Positions 19,572-28,941 are shown, numbered from the stretch's first letter. The stretch is 64,000 bases of DNA from Unio delphinus (GCA_029339505.1 JAQISU010000171.1:632501-696500); one strand, 5' to 3'. The notes: generated from the sequence alone by a model not told the origin. A program made the numbers and translations.

Positions 19572-20428
19572 AACGATTTAAGGGAGATAAATCCTCTAAG
19601 TATAAATCCAATAACTCAATACATTCTACCTACTAAGTCCCCTTGTATTATGTGTCGTCTGCTATTACCTGTAGAGAGAGGTATAATGACATGTGCGCGC
19701 CCACGTGACTGTAATGGAGTAATACATTGCTTCGGTTGTTGTATTCTTAACAATTTCTAAAACCTTTCATTGTCGCTTTGGCTAAAACTGTATTATTTAA
19801 ACAGTTGTATTTATTTAGACCATCTATAATACACTTTCAGAACAAGATCTTTATAATCTAACGCGATACCTGTGTTCGCTCAGCCGGAACTATGTTTCCC
19901 ATTCATTGAAGTAGGTGGGCGTGGTTAAAATTCCTCTGTATACAGCTATTTGTGGCCTAATCGATAACGCATTTGTCTAGAGGATTAGAACAGAGTAAAT
20001 ACACGTAGTTATCTAACAACTATATTCTTTTGTGTAGTGTTTTATTTAACTATTTTGTCTCATTTAAATGTTGTGAAACAGCATTAATAAGTAATTCAAG
20101 GAAATAAAATAACACACTTGTGAAACAACGCTGCCATATTAGTCGCTTTATATAGCATTTGAAAGGTATAAAGCTTGGGGCTTTCGAAAGCCGATTCCGA
20201 CCTATCAAAATTAACCCACGCCATTCACACGGGAGTGTGGTTGATTTTTGTCAATCATGCAACCGGGTTAATTTAATTGGGTTGCTTTTGATTGGTTGGA
20301 TTGGCCGTAGAAAATCCGCGCCGTTACGCCCACCCCAAACATATACCTTCTGAGAGACCTAACCCAGTGTTTGCTGAGTTAGCTCCCCTCGCCGGAGATT
20401 ATTTGTTTGAGTCAAGGTACGTGGACGT
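19572..20428. other. Non-viral-looking insert region of P-B; possible small Cys-rich ORF 19650-19760
   Basis: P-C and P-D have nothing comparable between HNH and s118, so this 0.86 kb (with the MITE-like element that follows) was probably gained by P-B. A frame open from about 19600 to TAA 19758-19760 contains PCIMC and, near its end, HCFGCC, but its only ATG leaves 36 codons. A weak tRNA-like A-box (GTGGCCTAATCGATAACGC, about 19955) has no visible B-box. The stretch 20160-20420 is richer in G+C than its surroundings. No confident gene. Confidence 0.3.
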
Positions 20429-20670
20429 AAAATAAATGGCAGAAATTGATGAAAGCTCTAAATTCACATGAGGAACCCCATAGGGTAGAACAGAATGGGC
20501 TACCGGCCAATAGAAACGGTCATAGGGTCACAAGGCCAAAAATGTAATACAATCAAAAAGGGCATCCAGAATGGATTGCCGGCCCAAAGAAAGACCCTAT
20601 GAAATACACAAAGGCCTGAATAAGGGACTCATGAATGAATAACCGCTCATAATATTCTGCCATTTATTTT
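20429..20670. repeat. MITE-like element with 16-bp terminal inverted repeats
   Basis: AAAATAAATGGCAGAA (20429-20444) and its reverse complement TTCTGCCATTTATTTT (20655-20670) bound 242 bp without coding capacity; internal CCCTATGG/CATAGGGT motifs add further symmetry. No clear target duplication. Sits directly upstream of s118. Confidence 0.5.
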
Positions 20671-20725
20671 GCATTTTTTTTTAATAATTAGAGGTAACAT
20701 ATATTATATTATATTTTTAATGATA

Positions 20726-21082
20726 ATGGATATCAGCGATGTAAATGTTATAATCGCTCAAATTTCAAATTTGAAAAATCGAGGGATAGTATTTTCTGAA
20801 GGTCTCGACTGTGACAAGATTACCTCGGAATATGAAGATATTGAGTATCAGTCTAGTAAGGGTCGTTATGTTTTACCTAGGATGTACAGGCTCGTGAAAA
20901 GAATTCAAAAATCCATCAATGCTTGTTTGTACGGTAACGACATTAATGTATTTATAACGCTATTTAGCACCGTTGAAGCAATACGTCAAAAGCTCGGCCA
21001 AGAGTATCAAAAACGAGCTGAAATTAGTTCTAAAGTTCGTGATCTTAGAAAAATATTAAACGAGGAAAATCCAGTATCTTAA
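20726..21082 (+). CDS. s118: small helical protein of P-B
   Basis: 118 residues from the ATG at 20726, chosen because P-C and P-D start at the equivalent position; upstream ATGs only add non-conserved residues. Predicted all-helical and charged. Conserved features: DxIxSxYxDIEY, RxxLVKRIQKSI, and a FxxLFxxVExIRxxLGxEYxxK block. Encoded in all four copies next to HNH and cap1. No recognised family; early or regulatory role is only a guess. Confidence 0.6.
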   Translation: MDISDVNVIIAQISNLKNRGIVFSEGLDCDKITSEYEDIEYQSSKGRYVLPRMYRLVKRIQKSINACLYGNDINVFITLFSTVEAIRQKLGQEYQKRAEISSKVRDLRKILNEENPVS

Positions 21083-21142
21083 CCACGTGAGCGTTACTAT
21101 AAAATAATTTATTAAAATTTATTTTTTTAGCGTTTTTTGTAA

Positions 21143-21421
21143 CTACATAGGATTTTCTCCTGAAAGAATACTTAGCAGTTTGGGTTTGTTCATGCAGTTA
21201 TGTGCGTACTGGATGATCAGGTCGTGGTAGCAAGTAATCACCGCGATGCTTCCATTTTCACGTAGTTGTTGTTGTTGCTGCGTCGTTAACAAAAATCGTT
21301 CATTTCCGTTCTCAGATATTACAATTCTGAAACCCCCAGCGATGTTATTTCTGAAACACTCGCGGATAGCGTCGTACAGTTTAACCTTGTCGGAGATGGA
21401 TACGTTAGCTTGCTAGTACAT
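21143..21421 (-). pseudogene. orf92 of P-B: small conserved protein, stop at codon 3
   Basis: From ATG 21421 on the minus strand, codon 3 is TAG; otherwise the frame is open for about 90 codons: KLYDAIRECFRNN, RFLLTTQQQQQLRENGS, IIQYAHNCM and a LLSIL end. It aligns without gaps at its start with the P-A copy at 4252-4568, including M-Y at the first two codons and KLxxAIRExF. Convergent with s118. Absent from P-C and P-D. Confidence 0.55.
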
Positions 21422-21485
21422 TATTTAATAACTCAGCTTTTAATTGTGATAGTTCACATTTAAAAACTCAGTTCACAAACAATAT

Positions 21486-22496
21486 ATGGTAGGTGAATCG
21501 CTTACAACTAGATTAGCCCGAGAGCGGCTAGAAGCAATTAAAAAGTTTATACCGGTTCGAGACAGACTTCGCGAAAAACTTCAACAACGACAACAAGCGC
21601 AGACTGACTTTTCTGTTTCAAGTGAACAACTGTTTATTCCGATAACAAGTGCGACCAAAGATGTGAAAACAGCAACTGAACGAGCAATATTTGGGGATAT
21701 TCCTGAGGAAGGCAAGCGACGAGAAGTGCCTGTTCTTGGTGTGCTTGAAAAGATAGCAGCATTGACCGGACAAACTCGCGCAGGGATACAACAGTTATCC
21801 AGTGATATAAAAACTCAGCGCGAAATTGAAGAACGCGAAGAAGAACAAGAAGGTGCAGCTGCAGGAAGAGACTATTCACCTGAAAGTATATTTACAGTCG
21901 CAGCATTAAATGAAATTAGAGGAAAACATACGGATTCCGAATTAGCTAATTTTGCTCGAAACAATTTTCCAAAGGGTATAAGAGAGAATTTTTTAAAAGA
22001 CGAGTTTAAAGATTTTATAAGAAACAGAGACACTTGGGCATCAAAACTATATTTAGCGAAATATGGCGGGGATAAAATCTCAGCGTTGCATCACCCTGGT
22101 TATAATAACTTTCTAGCTGTGGTTAAAGGCGGTCCACAACCACCACCTTATATGGAGGATCCAATCCCGGAACAAATAGACATAAAAGCAGAAGCCGGTT
22201 CTAAGAAAACAAGCGGAAAGGGATGTTCAATTAAAAATCCTTTAGATTTCAACGCAACCGTGACATGTCCTGGTAACATCCTCAGTGATATATCACGGCT
22301 GGAAGTACTTATGGGTGGAAAGCGAGCTGGAAATAACTCACCGGAAGTAATTAATGAGGCAGCTGATATCTGTAGACGATTATTTGCCGGCGGTATCATG
22401 GGCATTGATGTATATCGAGAACTCATTGCTGAATTAGTTGAAAATCACAGAGACGCCCTACGTTATGAAGAAAATCCTATGGACGCTAACGATTGA
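21486..22496 (+). CDS. cap1: first gene of the capsid cluster, P-B (intact)
   Basis: 336 residues, the only uninterrupted copy. The N-terminal third is charged and helical (LTTRLARERLEAIKKF, VRDRLREKLQQRQQ). The C-terminal block DISRLEVLMGGKRAGNN followed by INEAADICRRLF is conserved in all four elements. LMGG-K fits the adenain cleavage rule (M/I/L)xGG-x, so maturation cleavage is likely by inference. Blocks with the AGNNSPxxxNE pattern occur in other Maverick-type elements; exact virion role unknown (scaffold or cement protein are options). Confidence 0.65.
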   Translation: MVGESLTTRLARERLEAIKKFIPVRDRLREKLQQRQQAQTDFSVSSEQLFIPITSATKDVKTATERAIFGDIPEEGKRREVPVLGVLEKIAALTGQTRAGIQQLSSDIKTQREIEEREEEQEGAAAGRDYSPESIFTVAALNEIRGKHTDSELANFARNNFPKGIRENFLKDEFKDFIRNRDTWASKLYLAKYGGDKISALHHPGYNNFLAVVKGGPQPPPYMEDPIPEQIDIKAEAGSKKTSGKGCSIKNPLDFNATVTCPGNILSDISRLEVLMGGKRAGNNSPEVINEAADICRRLFAGGIMGIDVYRELIAELVENHRDALRYEENPMDAND

Positions 22497-22501
22497 TCAC
22501 T

Positions 22502-22530
22502 AATTGAAAAACAACTAGTTTTATAACAAG
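22502..22530 (+). promoter_or_regulatory. Late promoter motif upstream of the P-B protein VI-like gene
   Basis: AATTGAAAAACAACTAG followed by TTTTATAAC ends directly at the ATG 22531. Confidence 0.55.
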
Positions 22531-23010
22531 ATGATTATACACTACAACCATGATAAACCCGTAAGCGTCTACGTGGTGAACTCACGATTGCCTGTTTACC
22601 GCGCGTGGTACGGAGATGGTTTCGGCAATACCATTGCGGGGTTATTTACAAGAATGGCTCCCAAGGTGGCGCCGTTAGCTAAACAATTTTCAATGAAAGC
22701 CATTGATATCATTCGTGATAAGGGACCCAGCAAAATCGGAGATTTCGTTGGAAATCTTGCTGGAAAGAGATTTTCTGCTGAGAAAGATAAAATAGCATCA
22801 TTGGTGCGAAGGAAACCAACAGTACTGCCATCAACTACAGTGATGCCTGCAAAAATCAGCAAAGCAATAAATAGCGCAGTGGAAGAAAAACTAGCGTCGT
22901 TGGCTGCTTCGGTGACTCTGTCGCCATTGACAGCTTCGCCGGCAACAGATAGCGCTATCATGAACGCGATAGCAGGAAGTGGTTTGAAACGAAAACGAAA
23001 ACGACGATAG
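22531..23010 (+). CDS. Protein VI-like minor virion protein of P-B
   Basis: 159 residues, intact. The opening MIIHYNHDKPVSVYVVNSR is conserved; residues about 25-60 form a hydrophobic/amphipathic stretch (GDGFGNTIAGLFTRMAPKV). The C-terminus is IAGSGLKRKRKRR: IAGS-G fits the adenain rule (M/I/L)xGx-G, and the released tail is a short, strongly basic peptide. Adenovirus protein VI has the same arrangement, its released tail being the protease cofactor. The homology is a functional inference from design, not sequence identity. Confidence 0.55.
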   Translation: MIIHYNHDKPVSVYVVNSRLPVYRAWYGDGFGNTIAGLFTRMAPKVAPLAKQFSMKAIDIIRDKGPSKIGDFVGNLAGKRFSAEKDKIASLVRRKPTVLPSTTVMPAKISKAINSAVEEKLASLAASVTLSPLTASPATDSAIMNAIAGSGLKRKRKRR

Positions 23011-23026
23011 TTACAAAGAGTTTCGC

Positions 23027-23051
23027 AATTGAAAACACTAGTATGTTATAA
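23027..23051 (+). promoter_or_regulatory. Late promoter motif upstream of the P-B capsid gene
   Basis: AATTGAAAACACTAG followed by TATGTTATAA, ending at the ATG 23052. Best match to the shared late motif. Confidence 0.6.
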
Positions 23052-24269
23052 ATGTTTAAACGAACAGCTGATCCCGCGTTCGATATGGAAGCCCCAGTGC
23101 GCAAAGACGATTCCGTCCGCGATTATCAATACTATTCATATCATGCAATACAACCCGACCTACGATCGCGAGTTGAACTTCAAGTTCAATATACCAGTAA
23201 ATACTTTTTGCCGTGTGAAGCATTTATTGAAATCGAAGGTGAACTCGTAACAAATGTTGCAGCTAATACACCATATGACATTAGCCCAACTATCCGAGTT
23301 GGTTTTGTCAATAATGGCATAATGGCGTTATTTGAAAGTGTAAGATATCTCATTGATGGAAACGAAATTGAATCAATAGACCGTGAAGTTGATGTTGCCA
23401 CAACAATCATAGGGTTAGCGAGATATTCTGATGATTATAAAAGATCAGCTGGTCCATCTATGATGCTTGCAAAGGATATTACTGATTATAATGAACACAT
23501 CCAGTATTCTAGAGTAAAGGCAACACAAGCTACTGCAGTTGATCCAGCGCCAGCCGGATATACAAGACCAGCTGGTACCTTTGATGTCATAAATAATTTT
23601 CCAAATTACAACCTAGGATTTGCAACACGCGATGCAACGTTGCAAGGACAGCGTCGACAATTTTCATGCGCGATTCCAGTGCATCATATATTTGGATTCT
23701 GTAGAAACGTCCGAAAAGTTATTTATGGAGCGAAGCATACAATAGCGCTTGTGCGAAAGGGTACTGATAATGATGTAATCTGGCGTGATGCTGGTGCTCC
23801 CGAGGGTAAGGTCATTTTAACAAAACTATCATTATGGATGCCAGTGTTAATTCCCTCAATCACAGCAGAAGGGCGATTACTATCATTTATGGAAACAGGC
23901 GGCAAATCATTGTTGAGTTGGTTATCAGTGACCACGGATATTAAACAGGATAATGTCGATGATATATTCACATGGCAACTGGCATCAAAACAAGGCGTTT
24001 CAGCTCCACGTCATATATTTGTAGCGTTACAGAATAATGAGCGAGTTGGTAATCAAGAACGCAGCCATATGATATTTGATCAGTTAGGTGTTAGAGAAGT
24101 CTCGCTGAGAATAAACGGACAGCAGGAACCATCCGAGGATATACAACTTGATTACAATCACAACCATATTGCACGTGTATATCACAATATGCTGTCATTT
24201 ATGGCACGGGATCAAAATGTTGATACTGGTCTACAAATATCACAGTTGGATTTTAAGAGTTTAAATTGA
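23052..24269 (+). CDS. mcp: Major capsid protein of P-B, C-terminally truncated
   Basis: 405 residues against 470 in P-D. Conserved blocks: DSVRDYQYYSYHA, YTSKYFLPCEAFIEIEG, VGFVNNGIMALFESVRYLI, PVHHIFGFCRNVRKVIYGAKH, RHIFVALQNN and GLQISQLDF. The protein stops at DFKSLN because a deletion of about 190 bp removed the last 65 codons and joined the gene to the pX leader. Capsid assignment rests on it being the largest conserved cluster member beside pX, protein VI-like and protease genes and on resemblance to the widespread metazoan F54H12.2-type proteins of Mavericks (recalled, not searched). Confidence 0.75.
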   Translation: MFKRTADPAFDMEAPVRKDDSVRDYQYYSYHAIQPDLRSRVELQVQYTSKYFLPCEAFIEIEGELVTNVAANTPYDISPTIRVGFVNNGIMALFESVRYLIDGNEIESIDREVDVATTIIGLARYSDDYKRSAGPSMMLAKDITDYNEHIQYSRVKATQATAVDPAPAGYTRPAGTFDVINNFPNYNLGFATRDATLQGQRRQFSCAIPVHHIFGFCRNVRKVIYGAKHTIALVRKGTDNDVIWRDAGAPEGKVILTKLSLWMPVLIPSITAEGRLLSFMETGGKSLLSWLSVTTDIKQDNVDDIFTWQLASKQGVSAPRHIFVALQNNERVGNQERSHMIFDQLGVREVSLRINGQQEPSEDIQLDYNHNHIARVYHNMLSFMARDQNVDTGLQISQLDFKSLN

Positions 24270-24293
24270 AAGCATAAATGTGTTTTACAATAA

Positions 24294-24760
24294 AATGCCA
24301 TATAGTGTTGTTAGTGTCAAGCTGACTGATGGTCAGGTCAAGAAATTGCGATCAAAATCCGCTAAAGAATGTGGAACCACAATAACGTTAAAACCAGCGC
24401 AGATGTCCGGCGGTACACATAAAATATCATTAACGGATCGTCAAATAAAACATTTCAATGATGCAATGAAAACTAAGCGAGGGGTTCAAATTGATTGTTC
24501 GAAAGCCGCAGTCGCCAACATGATAAAATCTGGCGGTATATTTCCATTGTTAGCCGCAATACCAGCATTGATTGCAGCGGCTGCCCCAGCGGTGGCGAAA
24601 GCGGCGGCGTTGGGAGCCGTTGGGACCGCGGCAGGGATGGCGTTGCAAAAGGCATCTGGGAAAGGATATAAAAAAAGGGAAAGGGGTTGTACCTACCAGG
24701 AACCCCGTATTCATGGTACAGCGGAAAGGGTTTAAGAATACCAGGAACGGTTTATTAGTT
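24294..24760 (+). pseudogene. pX-like protein of P-B, frameshift near the C-terminus
   Basis: Start MPYSVVSVKLTDGQ at 24294 by homology. N-terminal region CGTTITLKPAQMSGG, hydrophobic GGIFPLLAAIPALIAAAAP, then a frameshift in an A-run near 24670 diverts the end to 24735; the ancestral tail (GLYLPGTPYSWYSGKG, IPGTVY, stop at 24760) lies in another frame. The loss affects only the last 25 residues, so the product might still be partly functional. Confidence 0.6.
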
Positions 24761-24778
24761 GAAAACCCAATTCTCCCT

Positions 24779-25214
24779 ATGTCCAATTTTGATTTAATTG
24801 ATGCTGCTAAAAAACTAGCGATAAAAAACTTCAGAGGGGTTTTTATGAGATCAATTACCTAGAAAACCTAAACGCGTTGAAACCGGTATCATCAATCTTG
24901 ATAACAGTAACGGATCGGGAACTCACTGGGTTGCACACGCGATCGATCCGCGTGGGATTGTCTATTTCGATTCATATGGGTTAGCTCCGCCAAGCGAGTT
25001 TATGCGGTATATAAATTCTTCGATGAAACTCAAAGAGTTTCCGATTTTTTATTGCACGCTGCCAACACAACAATTAAATGATCCACCGATATGAGGCCGT
25101 GAAGTATTAAATGTCCTAGCGGAGATTTCATCGTCACAGAAACCACCTCATCTGGTTGTAAATAAATGCACGAGTGGGAAATTACAAGGTAATTTTAGAG
25201 AATCAATAAATTGA
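24779..25214 (+). pseudogene. pro: Adenain-like protease of P-B, catalytic Cys codon is a stop
   Basis: Opens MSNFDLIDAAKKLAIKNFRG. A one-base loss near 24850 shifts the frame; downstream GTHWVAHAID (catalytic His) and YFDSYGLAPP (Asp) are kept, but the codon for the nucleophile cysteine in DPPI-C-GREVLN is TGA (about 25093). The stop codon TGA at 25212-25214 overlaps the late-promoter motif of the fibre gene. Confidence 0.75.
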
Positions 25215-25234
25215 AAATACTAGTCTTTACAATA
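25208..25234 (+). promoter_or_regulatory. Late promoter motif upstream of the P-B fibre gene
   Basis: AAATTGAAAATACTAG followed by TCTTTACAATA, then ATG at 25235. Confidence 0.55.
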
Positions 25235-26755
25235 ATGATTGATATTTGGGGACAATCTCTGTCAATGTCGGAACCCACCGAGGAAACATCTGCGGGTTCT
25301 ATCGAGGATGTAAAAAAAGTAATTAAAGACGAAATCGCTGAGACGTTAAATTTAACAAGTGTTGACCCGAACGAAATAGTTGTATTTCAAGATAGCCAGG
25401 GTAAATTGAAAAGCAGTAATATATCCGTGAATGACATTTAGATACGGCAGCACAACTCTGCTGAAAAACTCTATTGCGCTGTATTCCAACGATGGACAAC
25501 TTAAACCAGGCGAACTTGTGTCTACGATCACCGACGCGATTGCCACCCACAGCCGTGAGCTGGATGATTATATACGAGGTTATAATGCTTTTCGAAGAAA
25601 TATCGTTGGTAAGTTCTTTGGATCCCCACCTGCGGTTAATATGACTCTCGCTGAAATCAAAGACCTTCTGAGTTTATTCTTTCATAGCAAGAGCGGGAAT
25701 AAAATTATTAGTCCTAACGAAATCGAGGCAAATTATCTCGAGATTTACAACTATGTTCTTAAACTAAAAGACGTCATTCTCGAACAAAATTTCGTCAGCC
25801 AAGTTGTCAATAGGTTCTTTGGAGAACAACTTATGAAAGGTATGACTCTCGCTGAAATTAGCGAGTTTATCGGCAAGCATACTCACAATGCCTACATCGC
25901 TAATAGTTTCTTTGGTGTCCCAGCTACATCTACAATGACTCTCAAGGACATTAATATGTTTATGGTGAGACAAACAACACTTAATACCATCATTGATAAA
26001 TTTTTAGGGAGAACACCTGCGTCTGAAACCACATCGTTGACAGGCCCGACTCTCGCTGAAGTTAAAAAAGATATTGACGAACAAAAACGCATCAGCGAAA
26101 TGGCTAAAAATTTCTTTGGATCCCCACTTGTGGCAGGTATGACTCTCGCGGAAATTAAAAGCGCGTTTGACGAACAAAAACCCATCAACGAAATTGTTAA
26201 TAATTTCTTTGAGGGCAACCAATATATCACGAAAACATTTTTTGACATCGACCGATATATTACAGAACAAAATAATCTTGGAATCAGAAGCTTTCTAATT
26301 GCATTCTTTTCTAATAAAAAGGATGAGGGGAGGATGATGAAGTTTACCGAAATCGAGAAAACTTATCTCGACATTTACGACGATATTCTTAAACTAAAAG
26401 AAGCCTCTGAAAAGGTAAAAATTCCGCATCCAGACATAGGCGTTAAAAATATCGTGTATACGGTAAAGCATGGGACCTTTGATTGGGTAAAAGAATCTAG
26501 TGTTAGATTGCCAATCGATATCGGGGAGTGGCCCTATGGTATCTACAGGATGACGTTAATCTCTAACAAGCAATTTGATATCATCGTGAGCGGTAAAACC
26601 TACTTTGGTGGCACCGCGACAGTAATTATCGGGAATAAAGAAGAATTTGAGATTCTCGCGGTTGATAACACCATTAGAAAAAAATAACCTGGTGTTTAGA
26701 ATTTGTATGTGAATTAGAAAAACCCCTGATCTACTACCCGGAAGATGAAGACTAA
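25235..26755 (+). pseudogene. Fibre-like repeat protein of P-B (two frameshifts)
   Basis: Starts MIDIWGQSLSMSEP; the frame breaks near 25440 and again near 26687. The body has five imperfect repeats of FFGxPxxxxMTLAEIKxxx at roughly 36-residue spacing, then a head domain (IYRMTLISNKQFDIIV, GKTYFGGTATVIIG, NTIRKE). Repeated shaft plus distal beta-rich head is the design of viral attachment fibres; this role is inferred. Head type is shared with P-D and differs from P-A/P-C. Confidence 0.55.
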
Positions 26756-26784
26756 TTGAAAACACTAACGGGTTTAAAATAACA
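26754..26784 (+). promoter_or_regulatory. Late promoter motif upstream of the P-B membrane gene
   Basis: AATTGAAAACACTAACGGG followed by TTTAAAATAACA, then ATG 26785. It overlaps the fibre stop codon. Confidence 0.55.
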
Positions 26785-27405
26785 ATGACATCGATGAAAT
26801 CAATTGAACCGATAATAGTCCCGTTGACAGAGTCAATGGAATCACAATCGCATCGATATCGATATGATACCGTGAAAGAATTTTCCGCGAACTTGAAATG
26901 ACTTTCTGAGCGTTATCATGAAAAAATGAAAAAATACCGACGCAGCTTAGCAATCATCGACATCACCGTGTACTCGGTGTCCAGTGTGATGGCCAGGGCC
27001 GGGGTTATTTTGTCGACGGTGACCATGATGGCTCTGATTGCAGTTCCAATCGCTATCTCCGCGGCAACAACAATTGCGGCAGTCGCCACCGCGATAACTA
27101 AAATGTTATCATCGTGTTCCCAGAAAAAACTCAGTGATTATACAGCTCGGTACCGGGTGGTATTTGACGCGTACTCGAAATTATCCGAGTTGATCTCGCT
27201 GTCGATAGATAATTCGTTCATATCCGATGTTGAATTTTCCACGATGACCCAGTTGTATAACTCCGCAATGTTGAAATTGGAAATTGAAGACAGCGTTAAC
27301 AATAATGTTACTACAATTCAACGAATTGCAACTGCTTCAACGAATCGCGGAGAATACCACTCCGATACGAACAAGCATGATATCAATAACATCAACAAAC
27401 CCTGA
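26785..27405 (+). pseudogene. Membrane protein of P-B (one in-frame stop)
   Basis: Same frame throughout from 26785 to 27405 with a single TGA near 26899. Coiled-coil N-terminus (YDTVKEFSANL), hydrophobic core (VYSVSSVMARAGVIL, IAVPIAISAATTIAAVATAI), Ser-Cys linker and a helical tail. The last 100 bases overlap the start of the penton gene in another frame. Confidence 0.6.
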
Positions 27406-28648
27406 ATTTAGTGTGAACTTCCCTTCTCCGATTCCAGTGCGTGAGATCGCGCTGGCAAAATTACGAGTATATCATAGCTGGCCTAATATCAGATCAGTTG
27501 CATTTGGTGGTCAGCAACCCAATAACGCACTGGTGTTCTCGTATAAGAATAAACCCGATGGTACTCCAGAGTGGGAAACTGTTTCGTTACCAACTGGGTC
27601 GTACCAAATTAAGCAAATCAATGCTGAAATTCAGCGTAGATTAAAATCAATCACCGGAAAAGAATCAAAAATAGCTATTAATCTTCATCAACCGACACTC
27701 TCGTCGTCGATCGAAATAAGCACAGAGGGATACATTGTAGATGTCTATAACAGCTCGTTAAGAACAGTGTTAGGATGGCCTGAAAAACCACCTGAAAAAT
27801 CAGCCACCGACTTAACCACGGACGTACAATTATATCATGAAATCAATCCCAGTTATCGAGATAATTTATTTGATATAAGAAAAGGAAAAATCGCTGATAG
27901 ATTTATATTTACCAACAAAGACACATTGCAATGGGATTTTATCATTAAAAGAACAGCCGACTCATCTGTTACTATTTCATTTACGCTAACTGACATCCGT
28001 GGTTATTTTAATGAAATTAAACAATTATATGAAACACAACTAGAACAACTACGGAAAACAAAATCGCAAAAACACGTTGAAATAATAAATCAACTTATAT
28101 CTGACATGGAAAATATCTATGAACTAATTTTTCAAACAATAATTAATGACAACAGCGACAGTAAACAACGATTCCTAACCGATTACAATATCACAGAAGA
28201 CAATCTGCGTAATTTCAAGTTTCCCAAATACAACGCTGATGAACTAGCAAGAATTGTTAAAACCGATATCAAGGCGCTACAAGTACAAGATTCAATTATC
28301 CTCCTCAGGTATAATAATGATCCAGATGGTGGCGGTAGGCATATTGCCCCGCATAATGTGAATATTTCAACGGTGATTGCGCTCAATTTAACATGTGATG
28401 CAATTGAAGGAAGCTATCAAATTAATCTAGAGCAATCAAATTAAGCTCAGCAGGGATATATTCTTTATTCGTTTGCACCAACAGCTCCTCCAGGATTCCT
28501 AATTATTGAAAACCCAGTTAATCCTCTCTACATGCGATGCCATAATAATTCGTTAACGAGAATTAATTTTAGACTCACTTACCAGTCAAATAATTTAATT
28601 GATCTACAAGAGGAGGTGTTAGCGATTAGTCTGTTTGTGAGATCCTAA
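27305..28648 (+). pseudogene. Penton-like protein of P-B (one stop near the C-terminus)
   Basis: Start ATG 27305 (MLLQFNELQLLQRIAEN). Conserved N-terminal domain: NPEFSVNFPSPIPVREIAL, YHSWPNIRSVAFGG, NNALVFSYKN, GSYQIKQIN, DVYNSSLRTVLGWP. The middle is helical and variable. A CAA-to-TAA change at 28442-28444 removes the last 68 residues, including GYILYSFAPTAPPGFLII. The N-terminal pattern (SWPNI, NN.LxF, GSYxIxxIN) recurs in penton/minor-capsid proteins of Maverick-type elements (recalled); a single jelly-roll fold would be expected. Confidence 0.6.
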
Positions 28649-28649
28649 G

Positions 28650-28849
28650 GACTTGATCAAATATTCGGTTAAAATCATTTATTATATTTGTTAACCTGCA
28701 GCAGCAGAGAGGGTGAATGACAACGATGTTGGCGTATATATGGAAATCTTATTTTATCGAATAGACGCCATTTTTTTTGCTATTTGGTAGAAGCCTCAGA
28801 TTTTCGAATCGACGCTCGGAAAGTTGTAGGATTCACCTTCTCTGCTGCT
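28650..28849. repeat. Right terminal inverted repeat of P-B
   Basis: Contains, from inside out, a copy of the last ATPase codons (CTTGATCAAATATTCGG), TTGTTAACCTGC, an inner AGCAGCAGAGAGGGTGAATG (from 28700) and the outer TTCACCTTCTCTGCTGCT ending at 28849. Reverse complement of 12724-12927 with few differences. Confidence 0.85.
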
Positions 28850-28881
28850 CTATTTGTTTGTGCTTCTCCGACGTTTGCCAT
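28850..28881 (-). pseudogene. Displaced 5' end of the P-A cap1 gene
   Basis: Immediately right of P-B. On the minus strand an ATG at 28881 opens about ten codons whose VGEAQTN-like content lines up with the cap1 start of P-B (VGESLTT) and whose frame would continue at 12720 if P-B and one copy of the target duplication were absent. Shows that P-B landed within the gene. Confidence 0.75.
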
Positions 28882-28941
28882 TGATATAAAATATATATCG
28901 CTAATTCATCATTGTATTTATGTTTAATTTGGTTAACCCGC

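Larger units (their letters stand above)
12724..28849. mobile_element. Element P-B: complete 16.1-kb Maverick/Polinton-like provirus nested in P-A
   Basis: Bounded by inverted repeats of about 200 bp at 12724-12927 and 28650-28849 that both start AGCAGCAGAGAGG. It holds the full family gene set in the order ATPase(-), zinc ribbon-PLA2(+), integrase(+), PolB(-), zinc finger(+), HNH(+), s118(+), orf92(-), cap1, protein VI-like, capsid, pX, protease, fibre, membrane, penton (all +). Insertion in the cap1 gene of P-A is shown by the gene continuing on both sides. Many genes carry single lesions, so it is inactive but complete in layout. Confidence 0.88.

Noticed and set aside
19950..20010. tRNA gene or tRNA-derived SINE head
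   Set aside because: An A-box-like stretch only; no B-box and no acceptor-stem pairing could be found.
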